From an uncultured Bacilli bacterium (lineage in GTDB: Bacteria; Bacillota_I; Bacilli_A; RF39; UBA660): a stretch of DNA of 64,000 bases. A model generated the notes under the pieces. That model was not told the origin of the DNA. It saw only the letters and a program-made list of their open reading frames with translations, and did not search any database. The first letter of the stretch is position 1, and each line of letters begins with the position of its first letter. The stretch spans positions 16,014 through 80,013 of the forward strand of contig CAKOXL010000001.1 in NCBI GenBank assembly GCA_934130105.1, in the 5' to 3' direction. Of the stretch, positions 1 to 9,269 are shown piece after piece. A program made the position numbers and the translations under genes.

Positions 1-1
1 A

Positions 2-589
2 TCATAACACCTCCACGTGTTTTTTAATAATTTCTAAATAATCAAGTCTAGGAGCATATTTTTCGTTTATTTCATGTCCCTTTTCTAAAAAATATTCATA
101 TGGAATTGATTTCCTACTAGTATTTTCAATGTATTTAAAAAAATCATCCGCAAAAAGTAAGAATGTTTTATTGTATTTTGTAAACCTTACAATTAAAAAA
201 CATACTCCACCATTATTTAAGATGTTCTTCAAATGTTTTACTTGATGTTCATGTATATTTTCAAGTGGAAAATAGCTTTCATTATTAGTCTCTTTTGCTT
301 CAAAATCAATATATTTTCCTTTATATAATCCATTATAATCGGTAGTAGAAGGTGCTTCAAAATAAGCTTCCTTGATTGTAATTTTACCTGTTTTATTGGT
401 TTTACTTGGGTAATTTACTTTTAGTATTTTTATTGGGGTCGGTTTTTTATATATAAAAGCTTGCCCTGTATCGACATAATATTGGTTTGACATATTAATG
501 TCATTTTCTAAATTCATACCACGATTATTATGAAATACTTCTTTTTTGTTAAGTATTTCTTTGAGGGGATTAATACCACTATATTCCAT
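2..589 (-). CDS. recU: Holliday junction resolvase RecU
   Basis: RecU cuts four-way DNA junctions during recombination repair and chromosome segregation in Firmicutes. The 195-aa protein carries the family signatures in order: NRGMNLENDIN (about residues 22-32), YKKPTPIKILKV, the nuclease core STTDYNGLYKGKYIDFEAKET (the STTDYNG, D and E-x-K residues form the metal site) and the FPLENIHEHQ block. The length is typical. The ATG at 587-589 gives a full-length product. The stop TGA overlaps a possible ATG of a downstream minus-strand gene at positions 5-3. By the usual recU-ponA pairing that gene could be a class A penicillin-binding protein, but only 5 bases of it are in view, so this is inference. 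Confidence 0.95.
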   Translation of the reverse strand: MEYSGINPLKEILNKKEVFHNNRGMNLENDINMSNQYYVDTGQAFIYKKPTPIKILKVNYPSKTNKTGKITIKEAYFEAPSTTDYNGLYKGKYIDFEAKETNNESYFPLENIHEHQVKHLKNILNNGGVCFLIVRFTKYNKTFLLFADDFFKYIENTSRKSIPYEYFLEKGHEINEKYAPRLDYLEIIKKHVEVL

Positions 590-732
590 ATAATCACCTA
601 TCCAAACATATTATACTATATTAATCACTTTTTTCAAACTTTTTTATTAGATGATTTTGTAAAAAAAATGGCTAGTTTTGTCGAATTTATGTTTTTTTAA
701 TCAGATTATTTTATAATAAAAGCGGTGATATT

Positions 733-843
733 ATGAATTATTTACAAGTAATAGAAATATTAAACAAAATGGATAAAAATATCTTAAAGTCAAAGTTAAC
801 TACTTATACATTGGTATCAAATAATTATAAAAATGATATTTAA
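733..843 (+). CDS. Possible 36-aa small protein
   Basis: This is a short ORF starting ATG after GGTGAT (724-729), a ribosome binding site used by many genes in this window. A TATAAT hexamer at 712-717 lies just upstream. The product has no transmembrane segment or family signature that I recognise. It fills part of the 338-bp gap between recU and the large gene at 928. It may be a genuine small protein or the decayed start of a lost gene. Confidence 0.35.
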   Translation: MNYLQVIEILNKMDKNILKSKLTTYTLVSNNYKNDI

Positions 844-874
844 TTTCTAAATATAATTTATTTAAGTCTTTTTA

Positions 875-903
875 TTGAATTATTTTAATTTTTTTGATAC
901 AAT
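875..903 (+). promoter_or_regulatory. Sigma-A promoter of the 951-aa gene
   Basis: The -35 box TTGAAT (875-880) and the -10 box TACAAT (898-903) are separated by 17 bp. The start codon follows at 928 with AGGAGG at 916-921. Confidence 0.65.
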
Positions 904-927
904 TACATCAATAATAGGAGGTACACT

Positions 928-3783
928 ATGTTTAGACAAGATCAATCTATAAAAACAATCGTTTTTGATGATAATGTAGGATATTATTCTCAAGGAAAAT
1001 TGGCTCAATGGGCTATGGATAGAAAAAATATTTATGGTGATGTTAAGGTTGTGGTTTGGACTGCTAATGGAAATAATTTTGAATTTGATACTTTAGGATG
1101 CAATTCTGAACAAGAAATAATAGATAAAAATCAGGATGTATTTAATAAAATGGGACTACCTAATTTTATAGCAAACAGTGTAGGCAATAAGACATATATA
1201 ACGATAGATGGTATGGACAAGTCTTACACAATTGATTTTGAAAAATGCGATGACTTAGGAGATTTTGTATCATTAAATCAAAATGTTATAAATGAAATCC
1301 CAGAAAAGTATTTAGGCGGTATAATCAATTTTGCAAAGGAAAAAATTAATAATAAAAACGTTAAAGAACCAGAAACTACTTTAGAAAATAATAACTCTGA
1401 AGATACTATTTATTTAGAAAAAGAAGATGGCACCATAGAAGAAATTTTAGCAAAAATGATGGAAGAAAAATCAAAAAGTAATAAAGAAGTGGCATATAAC
1501 CATGAAAATATGAATTTTTCAACTAAAGATTGTAGTAGTTTAGATGATATAATAACCAAATATCAAAAAGAGCTATTTGCAGATATCGAAAATGAAAGAG
1601 CAAAAAATTTCAATAATTCAGAATGTCAATTATTAATAAGAAATTTTACAAATAAAGTTGGCAGTATTCCATTAACAGAAGAGGAAAAACAAATAGTACA
1701 ACAAGAGTATAGTAATGTTTTAAATAAAAAAGTTGATTTTGAAAAACCGCAAGAAGTTAGAAATTGGTTAAATGAAGCTTCTAGATATATTAATGATATT
1801 AACTTTAATAGTTATGTCGATGTTGATGCACTTATAAATATTTTAAATAATAATGGCTATACTTCTACTAAAAAAGAAGTAAATGGTCTTGAATCATACC
1901 AAGCAAGTACTATATCATATGATGTAGCTGACCTTGAAAAATATCATTTTTTTGCTGGTAATTATTTAGAAAACTATGTTAATAGTGTAAATAATGAATT
2001 AGAAAATAATAATCAAGTTGACCTTTACAGCCAAATTGAACTTTATAACCAAGTTGAAGAAACTGATTTATATAATGAGTTAGGAACTTTAAATACTAAA
2101 AAGAAAAGATTAATAAATGAAATTAAATATTTAGAACAATATGCACTAGGAAGTTTTGATAGTAATCGTAATATAACACCAACATTTAACGAACGTATTA
2201 AAAAAATACAATCTCAAATTAGTGCGTTGGAAGAGGAAAAAAGTAAGTATAATGGTGTTTTAATTGCTACCGATTTAAGTAACTCTAAAGTTATTCTAAA
2301 CCATTTAGTAGAAAAAGAAAGTGGCAATTTAGTAGAAGCAACAAATGATGCTATACAATTATTTAAAGTAGCAGATGGAATACCATCTACTGAAAACATT
2401 ATTAAGCTATTAGAAAAAATAGAACAAATTCCTGATACAAATAAAAAAATAAAAGAAGCATTACTAACTTCTACCATTTATTTAAATGAACGTTATTCAT
2501 TAAACAAAGAACAAGAAGAAAAAGAACAAATATCAGAACGCATAAATAAATTTGATTTTAAAACCGATAAACAAAAGCTAGATGAATATGTATCTAAAAT
2601 AAATTCTTTAAATTCTGAATACCAAAAAGTAGAACAAGAAAAGAAACAAGCAGAAGAAAAGGTTTCTGAGAAGATAAAAGATAAAAAGGAAAAATTATTT
2701 GAAGTTATAAGTAAAATTGATAGCATTGAAGAAAAGATTGCTTTAAAAGAAAGTAAAGCTAACCAAAATAAAGGCAAAAATAATACTGAAAAATTAGGTC
2801 AAACTAATTTAGCGATTGAAGAAAATAAGCCAGTTAAAAATAATGAAAGAATTTTTACAGATGAAGAAAGAATTGATAAAGATCATAGCTATTTAAATGC
2901 AGATAATGCTAAAAATATGAATCTTTTAAATGATTTTAATAAAGATAAAGGTGCCAATAACGCAGGTAATAAAAATACTGTAAATAACTCAAACAATGCA
3001 AATAATGCAAATAATGCTAATAATGTAAATAGTGATAACAATATAAATGGTATTAATATTCCAACACCAAAAGATGATAAATTCAAAAGACCACATCCAA
3101 TTAAAGCTATTAAAAAGGCTGGAAGCAAACTAAAAGAAAAAATAAGTAACTTTAATTTTAAAGAAAAAATGAAAAAAGCACTAGAATGGTTCTATAAGCA
3201 TAAAGTTGCAACATTTGTAGTAGGTGCCGTAACATTAGCAGCAGCTGTTGCAATAGGAAATAGTAAAACAGATTCAACTTTTAATAGTAATGTTAGTAGT
3301 AGGATTGAATCAGATAGTAAAGAAGATAACAATGAAATAAATATTAAACCAGCAGCTAGTTTAATTAACCAAGGATATGTTGATGAAATACTTAATAATA
3401 TGACTCCTAATAATAATGTAAATTCTAGTGATTCAAATTCTAATACTGTTAGTGATGATAAACAGTTTGAAGATGCTATAAGCAATTTAAATAATGATAT
3501 TTTAGCTGGTACTGCAAAAGTATATACTCAAGAAAATAACGCTTTTGATGGAAGTAATTACGTTCAACACGATAATTTATATGCACCATCTTGGCAAAAT
3601 GCTGAAGTAGGAGCTTTCTATGCTAATGAAAATGGTAATATAACTCAAATTAGTAGGGAAGAAGCTGAAGCAAGATACAATAATGGTGAAGATGTAGTAG
3701 CTAAAATGGAAAATGATGGTGTAGGAATTGGTTTTATAAATCTTGATAAGGATAACCAAGAAAACATCGGAATGTCTAAGTAA
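928..3783 (+). CDS. Large coiled-coil protein with one internal transmembrane segment
   Basis: I recognise no family. The 951-aa protein has an acidic N-terminal region, then long charged helices likely to form coiled coils (about residues 380-640). An Asn/Ala low-complexity linker follows (about 670-705, including NANNANNANN). A strongly basic stretch comes next (about 715-755), then one hydrophobic segment (about 758-778, ATFVVGAVTLAAAVAIG). The C-terminal part (about 170 aa) is rich in Asn, Ser and Asp. There is no N-terminal signal peptide. With basic residues before the membrane segment, the N-terminal part should be cytoplasmic and the tail outside. AGGAGG six bases before the ATG fixes the start. 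The DUF1292 gene follows after 10 bp, so the two are probably co-transcribed. Confidence 0.75.
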   Translation: MFRQDQSIKTIVFDDNVGYYSQGKLAQWAMDRKNIYGDVKVVVWTANGNNFEFDTLGCNSEQEIIDKNQDVFNKMGLPNFIANSVGNKTYITIDGMDKSYTIDFEKCDDLGDFVSLNQNVINEIPEKYLGGIINFAKEKINNKNVKEPETTLENNNSEDTIYLEKEDGTIEEILAKMMEEKSKSNKEVAYNHENMNFSTKDCSSLDDIITKYQKELFADIENERAKNFNNSECQLLIRNFTNKVGSIPLTEEEKQIVQQEYSNVLNKKVDFEKPQEVRNWLNEASRYINDINFNSYVDVDALINILNNNGYTSTKKEVNGLESYQASTISYDVADLEKYHFFAGNYLENYVNSVNNELENNNQVDLYSQIELYNQVEETDLYNELGTLNTKKKRLINEIKYLEQYALGSFDSNRNITPTFNERIKKIQSQISALEEEKSKYNGVLIATDLSNSKVILNHLVEKESGNLVEATNDAIQLFKVADGIPSTENIIKLLEKIEQIPDTNKKIKEALLTSTIYLNERYSLNKEQEEKEQISERINKFDFKTDKQKLDEYVSKINSLNSEYQKVEQEKKQAEEKVSEKIKDKKEKLFEVISKIDSIEEKIALKESKANQNKGKNNTEKLGQTNLAIEENKPVKNNERIFTDEERIDKDHSYLNADNAKNMNLLNDFNKDKGANNAGNKNTVNNSNNANNANNANNVNSDNNINGINIPTPKDDKFKRPHPIKAIKKAGSKLKEKISNFNFKEKMKKALEWFYKHKVATFVVGAVTLAAAVAIGNSKTDSTFNSNVSSRIESDSKEDNNEINIKPAASLINQGYVDEILNNMTPNNNVNSSDSNSNTVSDDKQFEDAISNLNNDILAGTAKVYTQENNAFDGSNYVQHDNLYAPSWQNAEVGAFYANENGNITQISREEAEARYNNGEDVVAKMENDGVGIGFINLDKDNQENIGMSK

Positions 3784-3793
3784 GGAGATTATT

Positions 3794-4030
3794 ATGGAGA
3801 ATTTAATAAATAGTATCATAACTTTAGATAATGATGAAAAATATGTTGTTTTAAATCAGGCTATATATCAAGGCAAAAACTATTTCTTTGTTGCCCAAGT
3901 AACTAGTGATGAAGAGGATGTACTAGATGAATTTAGGTTATTAGAAGAAACTGAATATAATGGTGAAAAATCACTACAACTAGTTACAGATGCAAATATT
4001 ATAGATTTACTAACAAAATATTTTAAATAA
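3794..4030 (+). CDS. DUF1292 family protein
   Basis: This small acidic protein of 78 aa has the DUF1292 (YrzB-like) pattern: a short strand pair with ITLDNDEKYVVLNQAIYQGKNYFFVAQ, then an acidic segment ending in a FRLLEETEYNG strand. The function of the family is unknown. I chose the ATG at 3794, which follows AAGGAG at a proper distance, rather than an upstream in-frame ATG at 3743 inside the preceding gene. It lies just before a terminator and upstream of the tsa operon, where Bacilli commonly keep DUF1292 genes. Confidence 0.7.
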   Translation: MENLINSIITLDNDEKYVVLNQAIYQGKNYFFVAQVTSDEEDVLDEFRLLEETEYNGEKSLQLVTDANIIDLLTKYFK

Positions 4031-4051
4031 TAATTAAATTATAGAAAGATT

Positions 4052-4084
4052 AAAAAATAGGTTGTATAATCTATTTTTTTTTTG
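4052..4084 (+). terminator. Rho-independent terminator
   Basis: The stem AAAAAATAG (4052-4060) pairs with CTATTTTTT (4071-4079) and runs into a T tract. It separates the DUF1292 gene from the tsa operon. A TATAAT at 4086-4091 just after it probably starts the tsa operon. Confidence 0.6.
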
Positions 4085-4125
4085 CTATAATTAAAATGTA
4101 ATGAAAAAAATAGATAGGTGATATT

Positions 4126-4584
4126 ATGACATACAAAATAACAAGTAGAAGTGAACAAGATACAATCGAACTTGCACAAAATATTGAATCTGAAAAATTT
4201 CCTAATATGGTAATTTGTTTACAAGGTGATTTGGGAAGTGGTAAAACAGTTTTTACAAAGGGTTTTGCCTCATCTTTAGGAATAGACGAGGTAGTAACTA
4301 GTCCAACTTTTAATATTATAAAAGAATATACAACTGGTGAAATGGATTTATATCACATGGATGTATATCGTTTAGATGGTAAGGTAGACGATTTAGGAAT
4401 AGAAGATTATTTTAGTAAAAATGGCGTTGTAATTATTGAATGGTCAGATATGATTAAAGATTACTTACCAGAAGAAAGATTAGATATAAAAATTAAAATA
4501 TCAGAAGAATCAGAAGATACTAGAATTATTTTAATAACACCATATGGAAAACAATATGAAGATTTGTGCGAGGCTGTATTATGA
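4126..4584 (+). CDS. tsaE: tRNA t6A biosynthesis ATPase TsaE
   Basis: TsaE is the ATPase that drives the TsaB-TsaD complex in making N6-threonylcarbamoyladenosine at position 37 of ANN-decoding tRNAs. The 152-aa product has the Walker A motif GDLGSGKT (residues 34-41), the TSPTFNII segment and the EWSD motif near residue 110. The length is normal. GGTGAT precedes the ATG. Its stop overlaps the tsaB start (ATGA), which indicates translational coupling in a four-gene t6A operon. Confidence 0.95.
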   Translation: MTYKITSRSEQDTIELAQNIESEKFPNMVICLQGDLGSGKTVFTKGFASSLGIDEVVTSPTFNIIKEYTTGEMDLYHMDVYRLDGKVDDLGIEDYFSKNGVVIIEWSDMIKDYLPEERLDIKIKISEESEDTRIILITPYGKQYEDLCEAVL

Positions 4585-5216
4585 AAGTCCTTTATATAGA
4601 TACAACAACTAGTTATTTATATACAGGAATTGTGGTTGATGGAAAATTAATAGAAGAAATTCAAACTGATTTTGGTAAAGACTTATCTAGTGTTGCTCTT
4701 AAGAAAATCAGTGAAATGTTAGAAAAAAGTAATTTAAAGCCTAACGACATTGACAAAATAATTGTTGTAAACGGTCCAGGATCTTTTACGGGAATTAGAG
4801 TCGGTGTAACCATAGCTAAAACGTATGCATATAGTTTAAAAAAAGATATAACTACAATAACTAGCTTGGAAGCAATGGCTGCATCATGTACGGATGATTC
4901 ATACAAGATTCCTATAATAGATGCAAGACGTGGTTATGTATATGGTGCCATTTTTAATAAAGAAAATGAAATTGTATTAAAGCAACAGTATATAAAATTA
5001 GATACTATTAAGTGTGCAGCTGAAAATTTAGTTGACAAGTTTACATATATTAGTAATCAAAATTTTGATGGTATCTTGACAAAAGAATATAAACCAAATA
5101 TAGAAAATATTGTAAATATGTATAGTAATAAAGAAAATGAAAATCCGCATTCTGTTGATCCAATTTATTTAAAATTGACAGAAGCAGAGGAAAAACAGAA
5201 GCTAGAACTTATATGA
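4581..5216 (+). CDS. tsaB: tRNA t6A biosynthesis scaffold TsaB
   Basis: TsaB is a catalytically inactive ASKHA-fold partner of TsaD. It begins MKVLYIDTTTSY and has the family GPGSFTGIRVG motif near residue 65. I place the start at 4581, where ATG overlaps the tsaE stop TGA, instead of at the ATG 15 nt upstream that adds a non-conserved leader. At 211 aa it is a normal length for Firmicutes. Its own stop overlaps the ATG of rimI. Confidence 0.93.
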   Translation: MKVLYIDTTTSYLYTGIVVDGKLIEEIQTDFGKDLSSVALKKISEMLEKSNLKPNDIDKIIVVNGPGSFTGIRVGVTIAKTYAYSLKKDITTITSLEAMAASCTDDSYKIPIIDARRGYVYGAIFNKENEIVLKQQYIKLDTIKCAAENLVDKFTYISNQNFDGILTKEYKPNIENIVNMYSNKENENPHSVDPIYLKLTEAEEKQKLELI

Positions 5217-5638
5217 TAGAAAGATTAAACAGAAGTTCTATTTATTTTGATGAACTAGAAAAAATGTTTTCCGATGTATTTACAAAAAGTAAAGTACTTG
5301 ACGATTTAGAAAATAATAGCTTTACAAATTATTTTACATATATTGTAGATAACAATCCTGTTGCTTTCATTAATTATTACACCATGTATGAGCGATGTGA
5401 ATTGATAAATATTAATGTAGATAGTAAATACCAAAATATTGGCATAGCTAGTAATTTGTTAAATTTTATGTTTAATGACTGCAAAAATAAAAATATCACA
5501 AGTATAACTTTGGAAGTAAATATTAAGAATGCTAAAGCACTACACTTGTATCAAAAATATGGATTTAAACAAATTGGGATTAGAAAAGGTTACTATCATG
5601 GAACAGATGGTATATTGATGGAAAAAGAGTTGATGTAA
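5213..5638 (+). CDS. rimI: Ribosomal-protein-alanine N-acetyltransferase RimI
   Basis: This 141-aa GNAT protein lies between tsaB and tsaD, the usual Firmicute position for rimI. The acetyl-CoA site is visible in VDSKYQNIGIASNLLN (R/Q-x-x-G-x-A/G type). It is followed by LEVNIKNAKALHLYQKYGFKQIGIRKGYY, which closely matches RimI proteins acting on the N-terminus of S18. The start ATG overlaps the tsaB stop. Confidence 0.9.
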   Translation: MIERLNRSSIYFDELEKMFSDVFTKSKVLDDLENNSFTNYFTYIVDNNPVAFINYYTMYERCELININVDSKYQNIGIASNLLNFMFNDCKNKNITSITLEVNIKNAKALHLYQKYGFKQIGIRKGYYHGTDGILMEKELM

Positions 5639-6664
5639 ATGGAAAATAAAGATATATACATACTAGGAATAGAAACAAGTTGTGATGAAACAAGTGCTTC
5701 AATTGTAAAAAATGGTACAACAGAAATAGCTACAGTAGTTTTAACACAGATTGATATACATAAAGATTTCGGTGGAGTAGTGCCAGAAATCGCCAGCCGT
5801 AACCATGTTAAAAATATAACCATGGTAATTGAAGATTGTTTAGAAAAAGCTAACATGACTATTGATGAAATAGATGCTATTGGTGTAACTTATGGTCCAG
5901 GTTTAATTGGTTCTCTTTTAATAGGAGTTGAAGCAGCTAAAACATTAGCATATGTTAATAACAAGCCATTAATTCCAGTAAATCACATGTCTGGACATAT
6001 TTATGCAAATGAGCTTGTACACGAATTAAAATTTCCTTTAATAGCACTTGTAATTAGTGGTGGACACACAGAATTAATTTATATGAAAGATCATTACCAA
6101 TTTGAGAAAATTGGTGGAACTTTAGATGATGCAGTTGGTGAATGTTATGATAAAATAGCTAGAGTTGTATCAGTCCCATATCCAGGTGGACCAACTATTG
6201 ATAAATGGGCTCATGAAGGACAAGATACTTATAACTTACCACTACCATTAAATGATAACAGTTATAATTTTAGTTTTAGTGGTTTAAAAAGTGCAGTAAT
6301 AAATCTAGTTCATAATGAACAACAACGTAATAATGAGATTAGAAAAAAAGATTTAGCTACATCATTTCAAAATACTGTTGTAGAAATTATTACTAAAAAA
6401 ACATTAAAAGCTTTAAAAGACTATAATGTAAAAAATTTAATTGTTGCTGGCGGAGTTGCAGCTAATAAAGGAATAAGAGAAAAACTATCTGAATTATGTC
6501 AAAAAGAAAATATTAATTATTCCTTTCCAGATATAAAATACTGTACTGATAATGCCGCAATGATTGCATCGAGTGCATATCATGCATATTTACTTGGTAA
6601 GAGGGCAGATTTAACATTAAATCCTGTTTCTAACCTAGAACTAAGTCAAAAAGAAAACGATTAA
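5639..6664 (+). CDS. tsaD: tRNA N6-threonylcarbamoyladenosine transferase TsaD
   Basis: TsaD transfers threonylcarbamoyl from its adenylate to A37 of tRNA. The 341-aa product has the N-terminal ETSCDETSASIV motif and the metal-binding HMSGH (His116 and His120). It also has ISGGHTELIY, the GGTLDDAVGECYDK loop and the C-terminal CTDNAAMIA. The ATG directly abuts the rimI stop. The operon ends at a strong terminator. Confidence 0.97.
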   Translation: MENKDIYILGIETSCDETSASIVKNGTTEIATVVLTQIDIHKDFGGVVPEIASRNHVKNITMVIEDCLEKANMTIDEIDAIGVTYGPGLIGSLLIGVEAAKTLAYVNNKPLIPVNHMSGHIYANELVHELKFPLIALVISGGHTELIYMKDHYQFEKIGGTLDDAVGECYDKIARVVSVPYPGGPTIDKWAHEGQDTYNLPLPLNDNSYNFSFSGLKSAVINLVHNEQQRNNEIRKKDLATSFQNTVVEIITKKTLKALKDYNVKNLIVAGGVAANKGIREKLSELCQKENINYSFPDIKYCTDNAAMIASSAYHAYLLGKRADLTLNPVSNLELSQKEND

Positions 6665-6693
6665 GATTTATTAATTCTTAATCGCTTTTTTTT
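6658..6693 (+). terminator. Terminator of the t6A operon, perhaps bidirectional
   Basis: A perfect 9-bp stem (CGATTAAGA 6658-6666, TCTTAATCG 6676-6684) is followed by a T run. It overlaps the end of the convergent minus-strand permease gene (stop at 6671) and has an A-rich left side, so it may serve both strands. Confidence 0.8.
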
Positions 6694-7465
6694 CTATAAA
6701 AATAATAATTTCATACATAATGTAAGAAACAATTGCTAATATTACTACGCCAGTAATTACTAGGTTAATATTAAATACTTGTGAACCATACATAATAAGG
6801 TAACCAAGTCCTTCTTTAGAAACCAGTAACTCACCCATAATTACACCAATTAAACTCATACTAATATTAACTTTTAGACAATTTATTATCATTTTTTTAT
6901 TGCAAGGAACAATTAATTTACTAAAAATCTGTCTTCTCTTAGCATTAAATGTTTTCATTAAAGTTATATAGTAATGATCAGTTGAAATAAATCCTTGATA
7001 AATATTGATGATGGTAACAAAAGTAGAAATTAAAAGTGCCATAAATATAATTGAATTTGTATCAGCACCAACCCAAATAATGATTAAAGGACCAAGTGCT
7101 ACTTTTGGAAGTGAATTAAGAACCGTTAAGTAAGGATCTATTATTTTAGCAAGAGTTTTATTCCACCAAAGAATAGATGCAACTAAAAATCCTATAACGG
7201 ATGCAAGCGTAAAACTAACTAGTGTTTCATAAACAGTTACATATATATGTTTCCATAAATTATTTTGTTCGATTAATGATAAAACTGTTTTTAATACATT
7301 ACTTGGTGAGCTAGTTAAAAATGTATTAATGATATTGAGTCTAGCAGCTATTTCCCAAATAGATAAAAAAATAATGATTATAGCGAATTGGCTTATTCTT
7401 ATAAACCATTTCTTTTGTTTAATCTTTTTAAGATATAGTTTATGCTCCTTACTATAAGTTAACAT
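6671..7465 (-). CDS. ABC transporter permease (SsuC/ThiX type)
   Basis: This 264-aa inner-membrane protein of the binding-protein-dependent transport family has about six hydrophobic segments. It also carries the conserved region around LNSLPKVALGPLIIIWVG, found in SsuC/TauC/ThiX-type permeases. It overlaps the upstream ATPase gene by 14 nt. Together with the ATPase and the disrupted binding protein it forms a three-gene transporter operon. The binding protein resembles the NMT1/THI5-like group, so hydroxymethylpyrimidine or a related thiamine precursor is a plausible substrate. A sulfonate or riboflavin-like substrate cannot be excluded. Confidence 0.85.
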   Translation of the reverse strand: MLTYSKEHKLYLKKIKQKKWFIRISQFAIIIIFLSIWEIAARLNIINTFLTSSPSNVLKTVLSLIEQNNLWKHIYVTVYETLVSFTLASVIGFLVASILWWNKTLAKIIDPYLTVLNSLPKVALGPLIIIWVGADTNSIIFMALLISTFVTIINIYQGFISTDHYYITLMKTFNAKRRQIFSKLIVPCNKKMIINCLKVNISMSLIGVIMGELLVSKEGLGYLIMYGSQVFNINLVITGVVILAIVSYIMYEIIIFIEKKAIKN

Positions 7466-8201
7466 CTAAATCCCTCCAAATCTCATCATAATATGTATTA
7501 AACTCAATACATTTTCTATTATTTATAGGAGTAGATTTATTAGTTAACTTAATATCATAAATTTTTTTAACCATTGCTGGTCTTTTTGTTAATACAACGA
7601 CCCTATCAGATAAAGAAATAGCTTCTGCCAAATCATGAGTAACTAGAATAGCAGTTTTACCCTCATTTTTAATAATTTTATAAACATCATCAGATAGTGC
7701 TAAACGTGTCTGATAATCAAGAGCTGAGAATGGTTCATCAAGTAATAGTATATCAGGTTCTATTGCTAGTGTTCTAATTAATGCAACCCTTTGCTTCATG
7801 CCACCCGATAAGGAATCAGGATATTTGTTGATAAATTCACCCAAACCATAAGTATTAAGCAATTTAATAACTCTATTTCTTGTTGTATTGTTTAAAGTAT
7901 GATTTATTTCTAAACCAATTAAACAATTTTCTAAAATAGTTTTCCAAGGAAACAAAGCATCTTTTTGAAGCATATAACCAAGTTTAACATTTTCTTTGTT
8001 AAAAGAAATAGTGCCACCTGATTTCTTTTCTAAATTAGATAGGATAGAAAGTAAACTCGTTTTTCCACAACCAGATGGACCGACAATAGAAATAAGTTCC
8101 TTATCATAAATATCTAGATTGATATCTCCAATTGCACATACTTCACCATCTATATCATGATAATTTTTTTTTAAGTTTTTAATACTTAAAATTGTTTCCA
8201 T
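7452..8201 (-). CDS. ABC transporter ATPase (SsuB/ThiZ type)
   Basis: This 249-aa ATPase energises the adjacent permease. Walker A GPSGCGKTS lies at residues 41-49, the signature LSGGMKQR at about 131-138, Walker B ILLLDEPFSALD at 151-162 and the switch His in LVTHDLAEA. The LDEPFSALD and LFPWKT features are typical of the nitrate/sulfonate/thiamine-precursor subfamily. It starts 3 bp after the end of the broken binding-protein gene. All catalytic motifs are intact even though the operon's first gene is split. Confidence 0.92.
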   Translation of the reverse strand: METILSIKNLKKNYHDIDGEVCAIGDINLDIYDKELISIVGPSGCGKTSLLSILSNLEKKSGGTISFNKENVKLGYMLQKDALFPWKTILENCLIGLEINHTLNNTTRNRVIKLLNTYGLGEFINKYPDSLSGGMKQRVALIRTLAIEPDILLLDEPFSALDYQTRLALSDDVYKIIKNEGKTAILVTHDLAEAISLSDRVVVLTKRPAMVKKIYDIKLTNKSTPINNRKCIEFNTYYDEIWRDLDVNL

Positions 8202-8204
8202 TAT

Positions 8205-8909
8205 TTAGTCCTTGATATATATTAGATCTTCATATTTTACAGTTGTATCAAGTTCATTAGCGGCTTTCATAATTTCTTGTAAGTGATAAAAAGAATCACT
8301 ACTAAATTTAGTTGTAGTAGGCCAAGCTTCAATACCACGGTATCTTGCGATAACACCAGCTAAATCATTTAAAGATGTATCTGGGAAAAATGATAATATA
8401 GCATTAGCCACTTCTTCATCACTATGATTATTAACATAATCAAGTCCTTTTTGAATAGCTCTTGTGAATTTCTCTATAATTTCAGGATTTTTTTCTATAT
8501 AGCTACTTCTAGCACTATAAGAAGTATAAGGAACAACACCACCTAATTCTCCAATAGATGCAACAACATAGCCTAATCCTTGCTTTTCTATTTGTAGAGC
8601 ATTAGGTTCAAATAAAGTAACAAAGTCTCCTTGGCCACCAATAAAAGCTCCACTCATAGCAGCAAAAGCAACACTTGTATCAATATTTAAATCATTAACA
8701 GGATCTATTCCATTTTGTCTAAGGGCCCATTCAAATGTCATTTCAGGCATACCACCTTGACGTCCTCCAATTACACTTTTTCCTTTTAGATCATCTAATG
8801 TAAAATTATCAAACTTTTGTCTTGATACTAAAAATGAGCCATCTTTTTGAGTAAGTTGTGCAAAAGTTTTTAAATAATCTTTTTCGCCAGCATTATATAC
8901 ATAAGAGGC
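8205..8909 (-). pseudogene. 3' part of split ABC substrate-binding protein gene
   Basis: Read on the minus strand, the frame is open from the element junction (Ser-Tyr-Val-Tyr-Asn-Ala-Gly) through GGRQGGMPEMTFEWALRQNG to the end. This is the C-terminal two thirds of an NMT1/THI5-like periplasmic-type binding protein. The segments SVIGGRQGGMPEMT, NIDTSVAF and GGQGDFVTLFEP fit the ThiY/SsuA group. The matching N-terminal part lies 5.7 kb away at 14600-14890. The Ala codon at each junction is in the same phase, so removing the intervening DNA would restore one continuous protein. Translation of this piece alone from the internal Met at 8750 is possible but would lack export and part of the ligand site. 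Confidence 0.9.
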
Positions 8910-8918
8910 TGTCTGCTA
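8900..8918. other. Left attachment junction (att core GCT) of the serine-recombinase element
   Basis: Here host coding sequence (Tyr-Val-Tyr-Ser of the binding protein, minus strand) ends at GCT 8908-8910, and foreign sequence begins. The same GCT in the same codon phase occurs at the right junction (14601-14603). A core of 2-3 bp is what large serine recombinases leave. Confidence 0.7.
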
Positions 8919-9269
8919 GAGGATAATATATCTAATAAGAGTATATTTGAAAGTGATAATGAGAAAACGTTCTCTAATACCAAGTCATTTATTTAAAAAG
9001 TTATTATTAAAAATAGTAAGTGATATAATTAAAAACACAGTAAAGTTTTAAAACTTTTAAAAATTTATGATACAATATTACCAGAAAAAGATGTTTTATG
9101 TTAGATAAAATATTTGACTTTAAACAATTAAAAAAGCATACTAGCATAATAGAATCTGTGCACTAGATGTAGAAATAAGAGTTCTTAATTATGAAGACAC
9201 AATAATTTTGTATGAAATAAAAAAATATTTTATGATGACAACTAGATAAATAGGAAAGGAATGTAAATA
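8911..9269. other. Left end of the element without an intact gene
   Basis: These 359 bp hold no ORF with a convincing ribosome binding site. Short broken stretches in 9100-9240 look like decayed coding sequence. A TACAAT at 9071-9076 could be a -10 box. AGGAAAGGAATG near 9250 belongs to the gene at 9270. Confidence 0.5.

Noticed and set aside
2986..3020. AAT/GCA tandem tract as a CRISPR-like or regulatory repeat
   Set aside because: It is an in-frame Asn/Ala low-complexity linker of the 951-aa protein.
9100..9240. Small protein gene at the left end of the element
   Set aside because: Short frames are broken by stops and have no ribosome binding site, so they look like decayed sequence at most.
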